Source: Thalassobium sp. R2A62
GTDB taxonomy: Bacteria; Pseudomonadota; Alphaproteobacteria; Rhodobacterales; Rhodobacteraceae
Direction of reading: 5' to 3'
NCBI RefSeq assembly: GCF_000161835.1
Contig: NZ_GG697169.2
Span: 2,732,575-2,796,574 of the forward strand
Length of the DNA stretch: 64,000 nucleotides
Shown: positions 25,668 through 34,883 of the stretch, piece after piece
How the letters are laid out: the number at the start of each line of letters is the position of its first letter
Position numbering within the stretch: position 1 is the first letter of the stretch
Made by a program: the position numbers and the translations under genes
Notes under the pieces: generated by a model
What the model saw: the letters and a program-made list of their open reading frames with translations, nothing else
Told to the model about the DNA's origin: nothing
Database searches by the model: none

Positions 25668-26746
25668 CCCAATGCCTTTTCAATCGCGGCGCGATCTAGG
25701 CCAGCTTGACCGATGACGACCAGACGGGTTTCACGCGGGTTGGTGCCAAAGGGTTGGTCGAAATATGTGTCAACGCGAGGGCCAACGGCTTGCAACGTCA
25801 GGCGCATGGGTTTGCCCTGAACTGCTGCAAAACCTTTGAGCCGCAGGATGTCATGGGCACGGATCACATCGGCAACCTGTTCTGTAAATGCGCCGGCGTC
25901 GGTGATCTCGCAACGGGTGACGACAAAGCTCTCGAATTCGTTGTGATCATGGTCGTGGTGATGATGGTGGTGATCGTCATCGTGATGGTCGTCGTGGTGA
26001 TCATCGTCATGATCGTGATGGTGATGATGCACCTCGTGACGCGCTTCCAAATCATTCTCGGACCCAATCCCTTGGCCCAGCAGAACATCAACCGGCAGTG
26101 CGCCCATCGAGGTTTTCACGACCTGCACGCCCGTGCGGCTGTCGGATTTGAGCGTAGCAACAAGCGCCTCTGCCTCGGGGCCATCCAGCAGGTCAGTTTT
26201 GTTCACGACGATCATATCGGCACAGGCGATCTGGTCCTCAAAGAGTTCTGACAGCGGCGTCTCGTGGTCCAGGTTTTCGTCCATCTTGCGCTGGGCATCG
26301 ACGGCGGCGACGTTATGGGCAAAGCGCCCCTCGGTCACGGCCTTGCCATCAACAACGGTTACAACTCCGTCGACCGTCACTTTGGTCGAAATCTCGGGCC
26401 AGTTGAATGCGCGCACCAGCGGCTGTGGCAGGGCAAGGCCAGAGGTCTCGATCACGATGTGGTCAGGCGCGTTTTCTCTAGCGAGCAATTTTTCCATCGT
26501 TGGGACAAAGTCCTCGGCAACGGTACAACAGATACACCCGTTCGACAGCTCCATGATGTCGTCCTCGGTGCAGGTCTCGTCACCGCACCCTTTTAGGATG
26601 TCACCATCAACACCCAAGTCGCCGAACTCATTGATGATCAGCGCGATCCGTTTGCCATTCGCGTTCTCTAGCATGTGGCGGATCAGAGTGGTTTTACCAG
26701 CACCTAGAAAGCCGGTGACGACGGTGGCAGGAATTTTAGCGGGCAT
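25664..26746 (-). CDS. cobW: CobW-type G3E metal-chaperone GTPase
   Basis: 360 aa. The Walker A motif GFLGAGKTT lies near residue 11, with the metal-binding GCICC motif and NKTDLL for guanine specificity. A His/Asp-rich stretch (about residues 235-268) links the GTPase domain to the CobW C-terminal domain. CobW is thought to supply Co2+ to the CobN chelatase. ATG 26746 is chosen because MPAKIPATVVTGFLG aligns with the family; the frame open to 26836 adds a poor extension. First main gene behind the cobalamin riboswitch. Confidence 0.94.
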   Translation of the reverse strand: MPAKIPATVVTGFLGAGKTTLIRHMLENANGKRIALIINEFGDLGVDGDILKGCGDETCTEDDIMELSNGCICCTVAEDFVPTMEKLLARENAPDHIVIETSGLALPQPLVRAFNWPEISTKVTVDGVVTVVDGKAVTEGRFAHNVAAVDAQRKMDENLDHETPLSELFEDQIACADMIVVNKTDLLDGPEAEALVATLKSDSRTGVQVVKTSMGALPVDVLLGQGIGSENDLEARHEVHHHHHDHDDDHHDDHHDDDHHHHHHDHDHNEFESFVVTRCEITDAGAFTEQVADVIRAHDILRLKGFAAVQGKPMRLTLQAVGPRVDTYFDQPFGTNPRETRLVVIGQAGLDRAAIEKALG

Positions 26747-26846
26747 ATCGGTAACTTTCGTAGAGCGGCAAGGTATCGTTTGGTTCGATAGATTAAACAG
26801 GGTGAAGCGAAGGTGCGTTAGCCCCTCGAAGCACAAGAAGAGATTT

Positions 26847-26933
26847 TCAGAGTAGCACTGCGGGTCGCGCAGACCGTGCTGCAGTTCGCGTGGACGGGCG
26901 GAATGGTGGCATCGCCCTAGCCAGATCGTTCAT
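26847..26933 (-). CDS. 28-codon leader ORF between the cobalamin riboswitch and cobW
   Basis: MNDLARAMPPFRPSTRT... to a TGA stop, 100 nt before cobW. The ATG follows AGGAGGAG with a 5-nt spacer, the strongest Shine-Dalgarno I see in this region. A hairpin (CCCGTC-GGGGAT-GACGGG, 26947-26964) abuts that site on its 5' side. The peptide is Arg/Pro/Ala-rich with no visible domain. It could be a regulatory leader peptide or a short annotated-as-nothing protein; coding is inferred from the ribosome site only. Confidence 0.5.
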   Translation of the reverse strand: MNDLARAMPPFRPSTRTAARSARPAVLL

Positions 26934-26984
26934 GTCGTCTCCTCCTCCCGTCATCCCCGACGGGTGATAAAATCGCACGCCATA

Positions 26985-27195
26985 GGTTGGACGCGTGCAC
27001 GGCTGGTCTCCTGGCTTGTGGGTCGATGCGCGTCGTCGCCTTCCCGGAGTGATCCAGTGGCGTGTGACGGGCGCTCTCCACATACAGTCGCGGGGGCGGC
27101 TGTGGCATGAGACCCCCGACTTGGATCGGTCCGCACCACATTCCCATTTGATCCCCAGACGCTTTGCGCCACAGCGGGGAACCATGCTGTTCTGG
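26985..27195 (-). promoter_or_regulatory. Cobalamin riboswitch
   Basis: The minus strand carries the conserved AdoCbl-riboswitch elements in order: TGGGAATGTGGTGCGG (27134-27149), GCCGCCCCCGCGACTGT (27085-27101), GCCACTGG, CCGGGAAGGC (27038-27047) and the B12 box AAGCCAGGAGACCAGCC (about 27002-27018). It lies upstream of the 28-codon ORF and cobW-GNAT-cobN. In the family, cobalamin binding represses expression. A hairpin next to the first Shine-Dalgarno (26947-26964) is the likely expression platform. Confidence 0.93.
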
Positions 27196-27435
27196 TTTGC
27201 GCTTTAGCTGCAGGAGGCGTCAAGAAGGATTCCGACATGTCGTACAGTTCAAACGGCGTTTTTCGAACCAGTCATGCCTCTGGATCCCGCTTTGTGTGAA
27301 TAAAGACGCAGATGTTTGGCAATATCTTGTGGATAAGTAGGCGGAAACGGGCAGATGCTGTGTCTGGGGCGTTGACTTGGGCCAGTGTGGGCGGTCAGGC
27401 TTGCTCAACTCTAGGAATCACAAGGGCATCGCAAC
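27196..27435. other. Divergent intergenic region between the riboswitch and smc
   Basis: About 240 nt holding the promoters of the cobW operon and of smc. No gene seen. No convincing -35/-10 pair could be chosen by eye. Confidence 0.4.
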
Positions 27436-30400
27436 GTGCGCTTTTCGAAACTCAGGCTAAATGGCTTTAAAAGCTTTGTCGATCCGACCGATTTGATTAT
27501 CGCGGATGGCCTGACAGGTGTTGTCGGACCCAATGGGTGTGGCAAGTCCAACCTGCTCGAGGCGTTGCGCTGGGTGATGGGCGAAAACCGCCCCACGGCG
27601 ATGCGTGGCGGCGGGATGGAGGACGTGATCTTTGCGGGTGCTGCAACACGACCGGCACGTAACTTTGCCGAGGTGTCGCTGATCATCGACAACGGTGAGC
27701 GTCTGGCGCCGGCGGCGTTTAACGACAGTGACAATCTCGAGATTATCCGCCGGATCACGCGGGATGTGGGTTCGGCCTACAAGGCGAACACCAAAGACAT
27801 TCGGGCCCGTGACGTACAAATGCTGTTTGCGGATGCCTCGACCGGTGCGCATTCGCCCGCGTTGGTGCGGCAGGGTCAGATATCGGAACTAATTAATTCC
27901 AAACCAAAGGCACGGCGCCGTATTCTGGAAGAAGCCGCAGGCATTTCGGGCCTGTACCAGCGACGTCACGAGGCCGAACTAAAGCTGCGTGGGGCCGAGA
28001 CAAACCTCGCTCGCGTTGATGATGTGATCGAACAATTGGCGTCTCAGTTGTCCTCGCTTGCCCGTCAGGCACGTCAGGCGGCGCGGTATCGCGAGATCGG
28101 CGAAGCGCTACGCAAGGCAGAGGGTTTGCTTTTGTATCGTCGGTGGCGCGAGGCCGATGAATCGCGCGCCGAAACTGCGGGCGAATTGACTACGCGGACC
28201 ACCCAAGCGGCGCAAGCCGAAGGGCTGGCCCGCACGGCATCGAAAACGCGGATTGCTTCGGACGAGGCGCTTCCTGCTTTGCGGGAAGAAGAGGCGATTG
28301 CGGCCGCAGTATTGCAACGATTGCAGGTTCAGCGCGACACCCTCAGCGATCAAGAGGAACGCGCGCTTGCGACGATTGAGACGCTGGAAGCGCGGATCGA
28401 ACAATTGGCCCGCGACATCGAGCGTGAAAGCGGTCTGAACAAGGATGCTGGCGAGACGATTGAGCGGCTCGAATGGGAAGCCCGCGAGATTGCCAAGGCT
28501 GGCGAAGGACACGATCAACGGTTGGCCGAAGCGTCCGAAGCAGCACGCGATGCGGCCAAGGTTTTGCAAGACCGCGAGTCGGACCTAAGCCAATTGACCG
28601 AAGATGTTGCTCGGCTTGCGGCACGCCACCAATCGGCGGCACGCCTGCTGGATGACAGCAAAAAGACACTGGCAAAGTCAGAGGCCGAAGCCGAACGCGC
28701 CCAAGGTACTGTTCGCGATGCCCAAGGTGCCGTTGAAAAAGCTATCACTGATTTTGGTTTGGCTGAAGAAGCCGAGAAGACGGCGGTCAAAACAGCGGCG
28801 TCTGCAGATGAGGCATTGGTTGCAGCCGAGGCCGCAAGGGCGGAAACCCAAGGGCGCGAAGCGGATGCACGGGCCGAAAGATCAGAGGCCGAAGGCGAGG
28901 CAAACGCGCTGCGGGCCGAGGTCAACGCATTGGCAAAACTGGTTGAACGCGACGCGACCGAAGGCGGCCAGATTCTAGATGTCCTGCGAGTTCAGGGCGG
29001 CTATGAAAAGGCGCTGGGTGCCGCATTGGCGGATGATCTGCGCGCCCCGCAAGTGCGCGCAGATGCCAAGTCGGGTTGGGCCGTTTTACCTGGCTATGCA
29101 AGCGCGCAATTCCTGCCTGCGGGTGTTGATGCGCTGACCAATTTCGTGTCGGTCCCCGAGGTGCTGGTGCGCCGTATGGGGCAGATTGGTTTGGTCGTTG
29201 CGGCGGATGGCCCGCGCTTGCAACAGGATTTGTTGCCGGGTCAGCGGCTCGTTTCGATCGAAGGTGACCTGTGGCGCTGGGATGGCTTTCGTGCGGGTGC
29301 TGAGGATGCGCCGTCAGCGGCTGCATTGCGCCTGCAACAGTTGAACCGTCTGGTCGAGCTCAAGCGTGATCTCGAAGATGCATCGGCGCGGGCAGACGGC
29401 GCGCGCATGGCACACGAGACGTTGACGCAGCGGATGGCTGACTTGACGGCTGCAGATCAGGCCGCGCGACAAGCGCGCCGTGATGCGGATCGTTTGGTCG
29501 CCGAGGCGAACAGAAGCCTGTCGCGGGCCGAGGCGGATCGCAATCTGGCGCAAGGGCGGCTCGAGAGTTTGGGGCTGGCAGTGACCCGTCATGAAGACGA
29601 GGCGACAGCGGCTCGTAAGACTTTGACCGAGGCCGAACGTGGCGTTGCGGAATTGGCCGATCTCGACACGGCTCGTGCGGCAGTTGAAGACGTCAAAATG
29701 ACTGTTGAAGCGGCGCGGATGACGATGATGTCCAAACGGTCGGCCCATGACGAGGTCCGCCGCGAGGGCGAAGCACGGACCCGTCGTAGCCAAGAGATCA
29801 CCAAAGAAACGAGCGGCTGGAAGCACCGGCTCGAGACTGCAAACACGCGAACATCCGAGCTGCGCGAGCGCAAGGAAACGTCTGAATTCGAGTTGAAAGA
29901 TGCGACTGCAGCACCCGAAGAAATTGCCGCGAAACGGTCCGAGTTGGCCGACGCGATTGATGAAGCCGAGACGCGTCGCAAGGCCGCCGCCGATAAATTG
30001 GCCGAAGCGGAAACCGCTGCGCGTGAAGCGGACCGTAACATGCGCGATGCCGAACGTTTGGCATCAGAAGCACGTGAAGCGCGTGCGCGGTCCGAGGCCC
30101 GTGCTGACGCCGCCCGCGAGACTGTGGCCTATGCAGCCGAGCGCATTCAAGAAGCGCTTGAGACGACGCCGGAGCAGCTGTTGGAAACGCTAGAGGTGGA
30201 TGTAGACCAGATGCCTGCGTCCGACAAAATCGAAGCGGATGTGAACCAATACAAGCGCCAGCGCGATGCATTGGGCGCGGTGAACCTGCGGGCCGAAGAG
30301 GACGCAAAAGAGGTCCAATTCGAGCATGACGAATTGGTCAACGAAAAGGCCGATCTCGAAGGTGCGATCCGCGAATTACGCGTCGGTATTGCGAGCCTGA

Positions 30401-30891
30401 ACAAAGAGGGCCGCGAACGTTTGCTGACTGCTTTTGAGCAGGTAAACTCCTCCTTCGGCGTGCTTTTCTCGCACTTGTTTGGTGGCGGCGAGGCCAAACT
30501 GGTCTTGGTGGAATCAGACGATCCGCTCGAGGCTGGGCTTGAGATTATGTGCCAACCACCAGGCAAGAAGTTGAGCACCTTGAGCCTGCTGTCTGGTGGC
30601 GAACAGACGCTAACGGCGCTTGCCCTGATCTTTGCTGTGTTCCTTGCGAACCCTGCGCCGATCTGTGTGCTCGACGAGGTCGACGCGCCGCTGGACGATG
30701 CCAACGTGACGCGTTTCTGTGACCTCTTGGACGAGATGACACGCCGCACGAATACGCGGTTCCTGATCATCACCCACCACGCGGTCACAATGAGTCGCAT
30801 GGACCGCTTGTTCGGTGTGACGATGGGCGAACAGGGTGTGTCGCAACTGGTGTCTGTGGACCTTAAACAAGCAGAAACGATGGTCGCTTAA
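27436..30891 (+). CDS. smc: Chromosome segregation protein SMC
   Basis: 1151-aa condensin ATPase. The Walker A motif is GPNGCGKSN (about residues 32-40); two very long Glu/Ala/Arg-rich coiled coils flank a hinge near residues 510-640 (GYEKALGAALADDLRAP...); the C-terminal head has LSGGEQTLTALALIF and Walker B ICVLDEVDAPLDD. It starts at GTG 27436 with AAGGG 9 nt upstream; the sequence RFSKLRLNGFKSF matches the family start. Partners ScpA and ScpB are not here. Monocistronic; no clear terminator seen. Confidence 0.97.
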   Translation: MRFSKLRLNGFKSFVDPTDLIIADGLTGVVGPNGCGKSNLLEALRWVMGENRPTAMRGGGMEDVIFAGAATRPARNFAEVSLIIDNGERLAPAAFNDSDNLEIIRRITRDVGSAYKANTKDIRARDVQMLFADASTGAHSPALVRQGQISELINSKPKARRRILEEAAGISGLYQRRHEAELKLRGAETNLARVDDVIEQLASQLSSLARQARQAARYREIGEALRKAEGLLLYRRWREADESRAETAGELTTRTTQAAQAEGLARTASKTRIASDEALPALREEEAIAAAVLQRLQVQRDTLSDQEERALATIETLEARIEQLARDIERESGLNKDAGETIERLEWEAREIAKAGEGHDQRLAEASEAARDAAKVLQDRESDLSQLTEDVARLAARHQSAARLLDDSKKTLAKSEAEAERAQGTVRDAQGAVEKAITDFGLAEEAEKTAVKTAASADEALVAAEAARAETQGREADARAERSEAEGEANALRAEVNALAKLVERDATEGGQILDVLRVQGGYEKALGAALADDLRAPQVRADAKSGWAVLPGYASAQFLPAGVDALTNFVSVPEVLVRRMGQIGLVVAADGPRLQQDLLPGQRLVSIEGDLWRWDGFRAGAEDAPSAAALRLQQLNRLVELKRDLEDASARADGARMAHETLTQRMADLTAADQAARQARRDADRLVAEANRSLSRAEADRNLAQGRLESLGLAVTRHEDEATAARKTLTEAERGVAELADLDTARAAVEDVKMTVEAARMTMMSKRSAHDEVRREGEARTRRSQEITKETSGWKHRLETANTRTSELRERKETSEFELKDATAAPEEIAAKRSELADAIDEAETRRKAAADKLAEAETAAREADRNMRDAERLASEAREARARSEARADAARETVAYAAERIQEALETTPEQLLETLEVDVDQMPASDKIEADVNQYKRQRDALGAVNLRAEEDAKEVQFEHDELVNEKADLEGAIRELRVGIASLNKEGRERLLTAFEQVNSSFGVLFSHLFGGGEAKLVLVESDDPLEAGLEIMCQPPGKKLSTLSLLSGGEQTLTALALIFAVFLANPAPICVLDEVDAPLDDANVTRFCDLLDEMTRRTNTRFLIITHHAVTMSRMDRLFGVTMGEQGVSQLVSVDLKQAETMVA

Positions 30892-31156
30892 CCCTTTTGG
30901 GGCGGTTGTAGAACAGATCGTTAAGGCGGTCTGGAATTTACGAGTTTTATGTATTTCAGCGTCGATGTTTCGCAATTTGCATAATTTCGACTTGGTATGC
31001 GTGCTGTCCGTTTCTGCTAGATCCTGTGGTTCTGATCGAATGGTAAATGAACGATAGGGTTCATTACTTTTTGTTTAGGATTTCTTGATGCTTCTCGCGG
31101 GATTGTGACGCCTGCGTTAACAATTGATCGCTAGGCTGGTTCCAAAGGGGACAATG

Positions 31157-31501
31157 ATGCTGAGATTCATAGCGATGATTTTGATGGCGACACCGGTCGC
31201 GGCACAAGAGTTTCCGACCCGTGGCGGAGACGAGATTTTCGACACCAACGCGACGCGCGACGTCATTGTCGAGAAGAGCCACGAATTCTATGATGGCGGC
31301 GTTTCGTTCTATTCGATCAGCGTCGACTATTCCTATACCTACCCTGACGGAGGCCGCGCCTTTGGCCGCTATGAGCTGGGCGAAGATGGTGTCGTTTGCA
31401 CGTTCTTCAGGCATGGATTTGAACGGTGTGATCTCTATGTTCAGGACGCCAGAGGGTTGGTCCTGATCACACAGGATAGCGACCGTTTCCTGGTCCGTTG
31501 A
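31157..31501 (+). CDS. Hypothetical secreted protein
   Basis: 114 aa. Signal peptide LRFIAMILMATPVAAQ with cleavage expected after AQA/AAQ near residue 18. The mature part (about 96 aa) carries YDGGVSFYSISVDYSYTYPDGG and two Cys (VCTFFRHGFERC) that could form a disulfide. AGGGG precedes two adjacent ATGs; 31157 has the better spacing, 31154 is possible. It abuts the convergent gene with no intervening base. No family recognised. Confidence 0.75.
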   Translation: MLRFIAMILMATPVAAQEFPTRGGDEIFDTNATRDVIVEKSHEFYDGGVSFYSISVDYSYTYPDGGRAFGRYELGEDGVVCTFFRHGFERCDLYVQDARGLVLITQDSDRFLVR

Positions 31502-31885
31502 TTAGTCGTAGGGCAGATCAGAAGCCGCTACATCGACATAGTTGGGCGGTGGCGTTTCTGTAAGTTTGCGCACGTTGATTTGGCTCTGTCCCAACGTCAT
31601 GGCACGCACGATGCGGTGCATACCGTCCATCACGCAACCATCTGCACATAGCAATATCGGATAGCTGAGATCGGCCTCTTGGGTTTGCACCATGTGGGCG
31701 GCAATATTGCGGATTTCCGGTAACGATGGAGGAAGAGCATGCCAATAGGGCTTGTCCAATTCGGTGATGTCAGAAATCGCCAATTGTACAACTGGCAGGT
31801 TTTCGGACAACGCGATTAGGCGGCGCACATCCCAGATATGGACCTGTGTGCCGACCTGTCTGAAATGGTACTGTGGGCGGATCAA
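31502..31885 (-). CDS. ParB/sulfiredoxin-like hypothetical protein
   Basis: 127 aa. The segment ILLCADGCVMDGMHRIVRAMTLG resembles the ParB/Srx nuclease-like core (I-x-DG-x-HR-x-A), but without the HTH of true ParB, so a role in plasmid partition is not implied. The start appears to be TTG 31885, overlapping the mltB stop as TTGA; the ribosome site is weak. Last gene of the DUF1636-cobC-cobD-mltB run. Confidence 0.7.
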   Translation of the reverse strand: MIRPQYHFRQVGTQVHIWDVRRLIALSENLPVVQLAISDITELDKPYWHALPPSLPEIRNIAAHMVQTQEADLSYPILLCADGCVMDGMHRIVRAMTLGQSQINVRKLTETPPPNYVDVAASDLPYD

Positions 31886-33045
31886 AGGCGCCCCAACAAT
31901 TCCCGCGTTGGCCAGGCGTCTGCGGGCATTCCAAGGCGCGATTGTTCGGCCTGCACAGCAGCACGGGTTTTGGACCCTAGGATGCCGTCGGCACCGCCAA
32001 CGTCGTGGCCACGAGATTGCAATTTCCGCTGCAGCTGTTCGACTTCGGCACCGGACAAACCACGTGGGGGCGTGCCCTCATTATAGCGTTGTGCACCTGA
32101 CAAACGGGTTGCCATGTAGGCGGCGGATGTCACGTAGACAAAGCTCTGGTTCCATTCAAAATAGACGTCAAAATTGGGGTAGGCGATGAAGGCCGGACCG
32201 TTGCGACCCATCGGTAAGACCAGCGAGGTCGGCAGGCCGTTGTCGAGGTTTCCACGCCGCGCACGCACGCCCATTGCGGCCCAGTCCCGAGCCGCTTTCT
32301 TGGTGGTTAAACCTGACTGGGACCAGTCGAGATTTGTGGGCACTGTTACTTCAACCAGCCACGGTTGGTTGGGCTGCCAGCCGAGGTCGCGCAGCATGGA
32401 CGCGGCAGAGGTCAGAGCGTCTGGTGCGGATGTCTTGATGCTGACCTGACCGTCGCCATCGCCATCACGACCGTTGGTCAATAGGTCCTCGGGCAGCATT
32501 TGAACCATCCCGATTTCCCCGGCCCAAGCACCTGTTGTACGCGCAGGGTCAAAGTCGCCATTCTCAAAGAGTTCCAGAGCGGCAAAGATCTGGGGGCGGA
32601 ACAATTCGGGGCGGCGACAGTCATGCGCAAGAGTGACGAGCGCGTTCAAAGTGTTAAAGTTTCCTTGGACCGCGCCATAGTCTGTTTCGAGCGCCCAAAA
32701 GGCCAACAGCACGCCACGAGGAACACCGTATTCGGCCTCGATCCGGCGGAATGTGTTGTTGAAACGATCCGAATTCCGCGCGCCATTGTTTAGTCGGCCC
32801 TGTGAAATGACGGCTTGGGAAAAGGCGAGAAAATCTTTTTGAAAGACACCTTGCGAGCGGTCAGCATTGATCACGGATTGTTCGAAACGCGCAGAGGAAA
32901 AGAAGCGATCGACGGTAGACTTTGGGTGACCCTTTTGCGTGGCTTCGGCTTTGAGACCGGCGACGAAATTACCAAAATTCCCACCGCATTGAGCGTTGGC
33001 CGATGTAGCAAGAAGTGTTGCAGCTAGGGTCAGAGCAAGGCGCAT
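31882..33045 (-). CDS. Lytic murein transglycosylase, MltB family
   Basis: 387 aa. A signal peptide (RLALTLAATLLATSANAQ) is followed by an SLT-2 domain with catalytic Glu in FWALETDYGAVQG and the motifs GEIGMVQMLPED and DGDGDGQV. A C-terminal peptidoglycan-binding domain (LSGAEVEQLQRKLQSRGHDVGGADGILG) completes it. There is no lipobox, so it is soluble in the periplasm rather than a lipoprotein. It starts 12 nt after cobD on the same strand. Confidence 0.92.
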   Translation of the reverse strand: MRLALTLAATLLATSANAQCGGNFGNFVAGLKAEATQKGHPKSTVDRFFSSARFEQSVINADRSQGVFQKDFLAFSQAVISQGRLNNGARNSDRFNNTFRRIEAEYGVPRGVLLAFWALETDYGAVQGNFNTLNALVTLAHDCRRPELFRPQIFAALELFENGDFDPARTTGAWAGEIGMVQMLPEDLLTNGRDGDGDGQVSIKTSAPDALTSAASMLRDLGWQPNQPWLVEVTVPTNLDWSQSGLTTKKAARDWAAMGVRARRGNLDNGLPTSLVLPMGRNGPAFIAYPNFDVYFEWNQSFVYVTSAAYMATRLSGAQRYNEGTPPRGLSGAEVEQLQRKLQSRGHDVGGADGILGSKTRAAVQAEQSRLGMPADAWPTRELLGRL

Positions 33046-33057
33046 AAAAAGTCCAAT

Positions 33058-33954
33058 CTAAAGAAGTGCTAAAATCGCAGTTGCGGCCAACGCGATGGCC
33101 CACGTCCGCCAGAGAATATGGGTTGCGTCGTCGATGTCATTTGGGGCCAGCATACGGCGGCCGCGTGGATTGACGAAGGGGAAATTGCGCATCTCGCCAT
33201 CATAGGAACGGGGCCCAGAGAGAGCAATATCAAGGGTTTGCGCCATCGCGGCCTCGGGCCAGCCAGCGTTCGGCGAGCGATGCAATTTGGCGTCCTTGGC
33301 AATCGACTGCCAGTTGAAAGGTGCAATCATGAGGGCGGCGAGGCGTGCGGGCGCCAAATTCAACAGATCATCAAACCGCGCAGCAGCCCACCCGAAATCG
33401 CGGTATTTCTCGGTTTTGTAGCCGATCATGCTGTCTGCGGTATTTGTGATTTTGTAGACCATTAGACCGGGCAAACCACCGATCAAGAACCAAAAGGCAG
33501 GTGCGATGACACCATCGGAAAGGTTCTCGGCTGCGGATTCAATCGCGCTGCGTGCAACAGCGTCCGGCAGCATGTCTGCGGTATCACGTCCGACGATCAT
33601 TGCGACGGATTTACGGCCGTCCCCGAGCGACAATCGGAGGGCGCTGGCGACTGCTGTGACGTGTTGGGCCAACGATTTTTGTGCAAGCAGAATGGTTAGG
33701 ATGACCACGTCGATGATCTGACCCGGAAGAGCCATGAGGACCAAGCCGATGAGCAGCGCGGACAGGGTGAGGATCAACAACGCGATGACACCTTTGATGC
33801 GCCGTGTTGATCCGAAATTTAACCTTCGATCGCACCATGCCACAGCCCGACCCATGAGGATTGCGGGGTGAGGGACGCGGTCCCATAGAACACGTGGTTC
33901 GCCCAAAAGCGCGTCGAGAATGAGCGCGATCAAGAGAGGCAGCGCGGTGATCAT
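33058..33954 (-). CDS. cobD: Adenosylcobinamide-phosphate synthase (CobD/CbiB)
   Basis: 298-aa inner-membrane protein with several hydrophobic segments (ITALPLLIALILDALLGEP at the N-terminus). It attaches the aminopropanol or its phosphate to cobyric acid. Family motifs HPAILMGRAVAWCD, ENLSDGVIAPAFW and NTADSMIGYKTEKY are present. ATG 33954 overlaps the cobC stop by 4 nt (ATGA), so translation is coupled. Confidence 0.95.
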   Translation of the reverse strand: MITALPLLIALILDALLGEPRVLWDRVPHPAILMGRAVAWCDRRLNFGSTRRIKGVIALLILTLSALLIGLVLMALPGQIIDVVILTILLAQKSLAQHVTAVASALRLSLGDGRKSVAMIVGRDTADMLPDAVARSAIESAAENLSDGVIAPAFWFLIGGLPGLMVYKITNTADSMIGYKTEKYRDFGWAAARFDDLLNLAPARLAALMIAPFNWQSIAKDAKLHRSPNAGWPEAAMAQTLDIALSGPRSYDGEMRNFPFVNPRGRRMLAPNDIDDATHILWRTWAIALAATAILALL

Positions 33955-34883
33955 AGTGCGTCGTGAAGCTGGCGCCAACGGTCAGGTGCGGGCAAGCCGA
34001 GACGCAACCAGCGGTCCGAATATGGAAATACGCGGGACCAGATATGGGATTGTGCCAGGTGGCGTTGCGCGTTGGCGGCATTTTCTGTGTCATAGAGGCG
34101 AAACAGCGACGTGCCACCTTGGGCGATGAGGCCATGTTGCGCCATCAATGCATCCAGACGCATAGCATCGGCGGACAAACGTGTGCGAGTTTCCTCGGCC
34201 CAATCGTGGTCAGACAAAGCGCGTTCTGCGATAGCCAATGTCGGGCCGTTGACCGACCAAGGACCGATCAAATCGGAGAGGCCTGACAAGGTATCAGGGT
34301 GCGCGATGGCAAACCCAAGTCGCGCACCGGCGAGGCCCCAAAACTTGCCAAAGCTCTTGAGGACAATCGTGCCTGGCTTAGCTGTTGCTGCAATGTGTGA
34401 GACGTCAGGTTTGACGTCGCAAAAGCTCTCGTCGACGATGGTCAGAGGTGCGGGTTTGGATAGGCCCCACAAACGGCCATCGGGATTATTCGGATGCACC
34501 AGAACGCGGACATCGGGGGACGTTTCGTCAAAGTCATAGCCCGCCGCGTCAAACGCGGCGGCGTGTTCGTTGTAAGTTGGCTTGGGGACATCAACAGACA
34601 TCCCGCGTGCAATGCGTGGCATCTGCGAAATCAGCGCCGAGGCACCGTTCGCCGCAAAGATCTGAGCTGTGTCCGGCACGTTCCAGAACGCCCGTGCGGC
34701 GTTTAGCAATCTGTCCATCGCGCCGCTGTCAGGCAGTGCTGTCCACGCGTCATTGGGCAGATCGCCGACGGGATAAGGCACCGGATTGATGCCCGTAGAC
34801 AGGTCAAGCCATCCGTCACGGGTACCGCCGAATTCAGCGATTGCGGCATCAAGCCCGCCACCGTGGTCGCGGGGTTGGGTCAT
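33951..34883 (-). CDS. cobC: Threonine-phosphate decarboxylase / CobC aminotransferase-fold protein
   Basis: 310-aa class-I aminotransferase-fold enzyme. The PLP lysine is in LKSFGKFWGLAGARLGF, and NPNNPDGR and DLSTGINP are the family hallmarks of CobC/CobD-type threonine-O-3-phosphate decarboxylase, which makes (R)-1-aminopropan-2-ol phosphate for the nucleotide loop. ATG 34883 overlaps the DUF1636 stop (ATGA); the frame open to 34937 would lie inside that gene. Immediately followed by cobD. Confidence 0.93.
   Translation of the reverse strand: MTQPRDHGGGLDAAIAEFGGTRDGWLDLSTGINPVPYPVGDLPNDAWTALPDSGAMDRLLNAARAFWNVPDTAQIFAANGASALISQMPRIARGMSVDVPKPTYNEHAAAFDAAGYDFDETSPDVRVLVHPNNPDGRLWGLSKPAPLTIVDESFCDVKPDVSHIAATAKPGTIVLKSFGKFWGLAGARLGFAIAHPDTLSGLSDLIGPWSVNGPTLAIAERALSDHDWAEETRTRLSADAMRLDALMAQHGLIAQGGTSLFRLYDTENAANAQRHLAQSHIWSRVFPYSDRWLRLGLPAPDRWRQLHDAL

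Noticed and set aside
25945-26035. Repeated ATG/GTG-type triplets resembling a microsatellite
   Set aside because: On the minus strand they encode the His/Asp-rich linker of CobW in frame. The repeat is a coding consequence, though it may still vary in length.
27247-27261. GTTC-N7-GTTT upstream of smc as a LexA (SOS) site
   Set aside because: One mismatch to GTTC-N7-GTTC, and smc is not a known SOS gene. A single near-match is not support.
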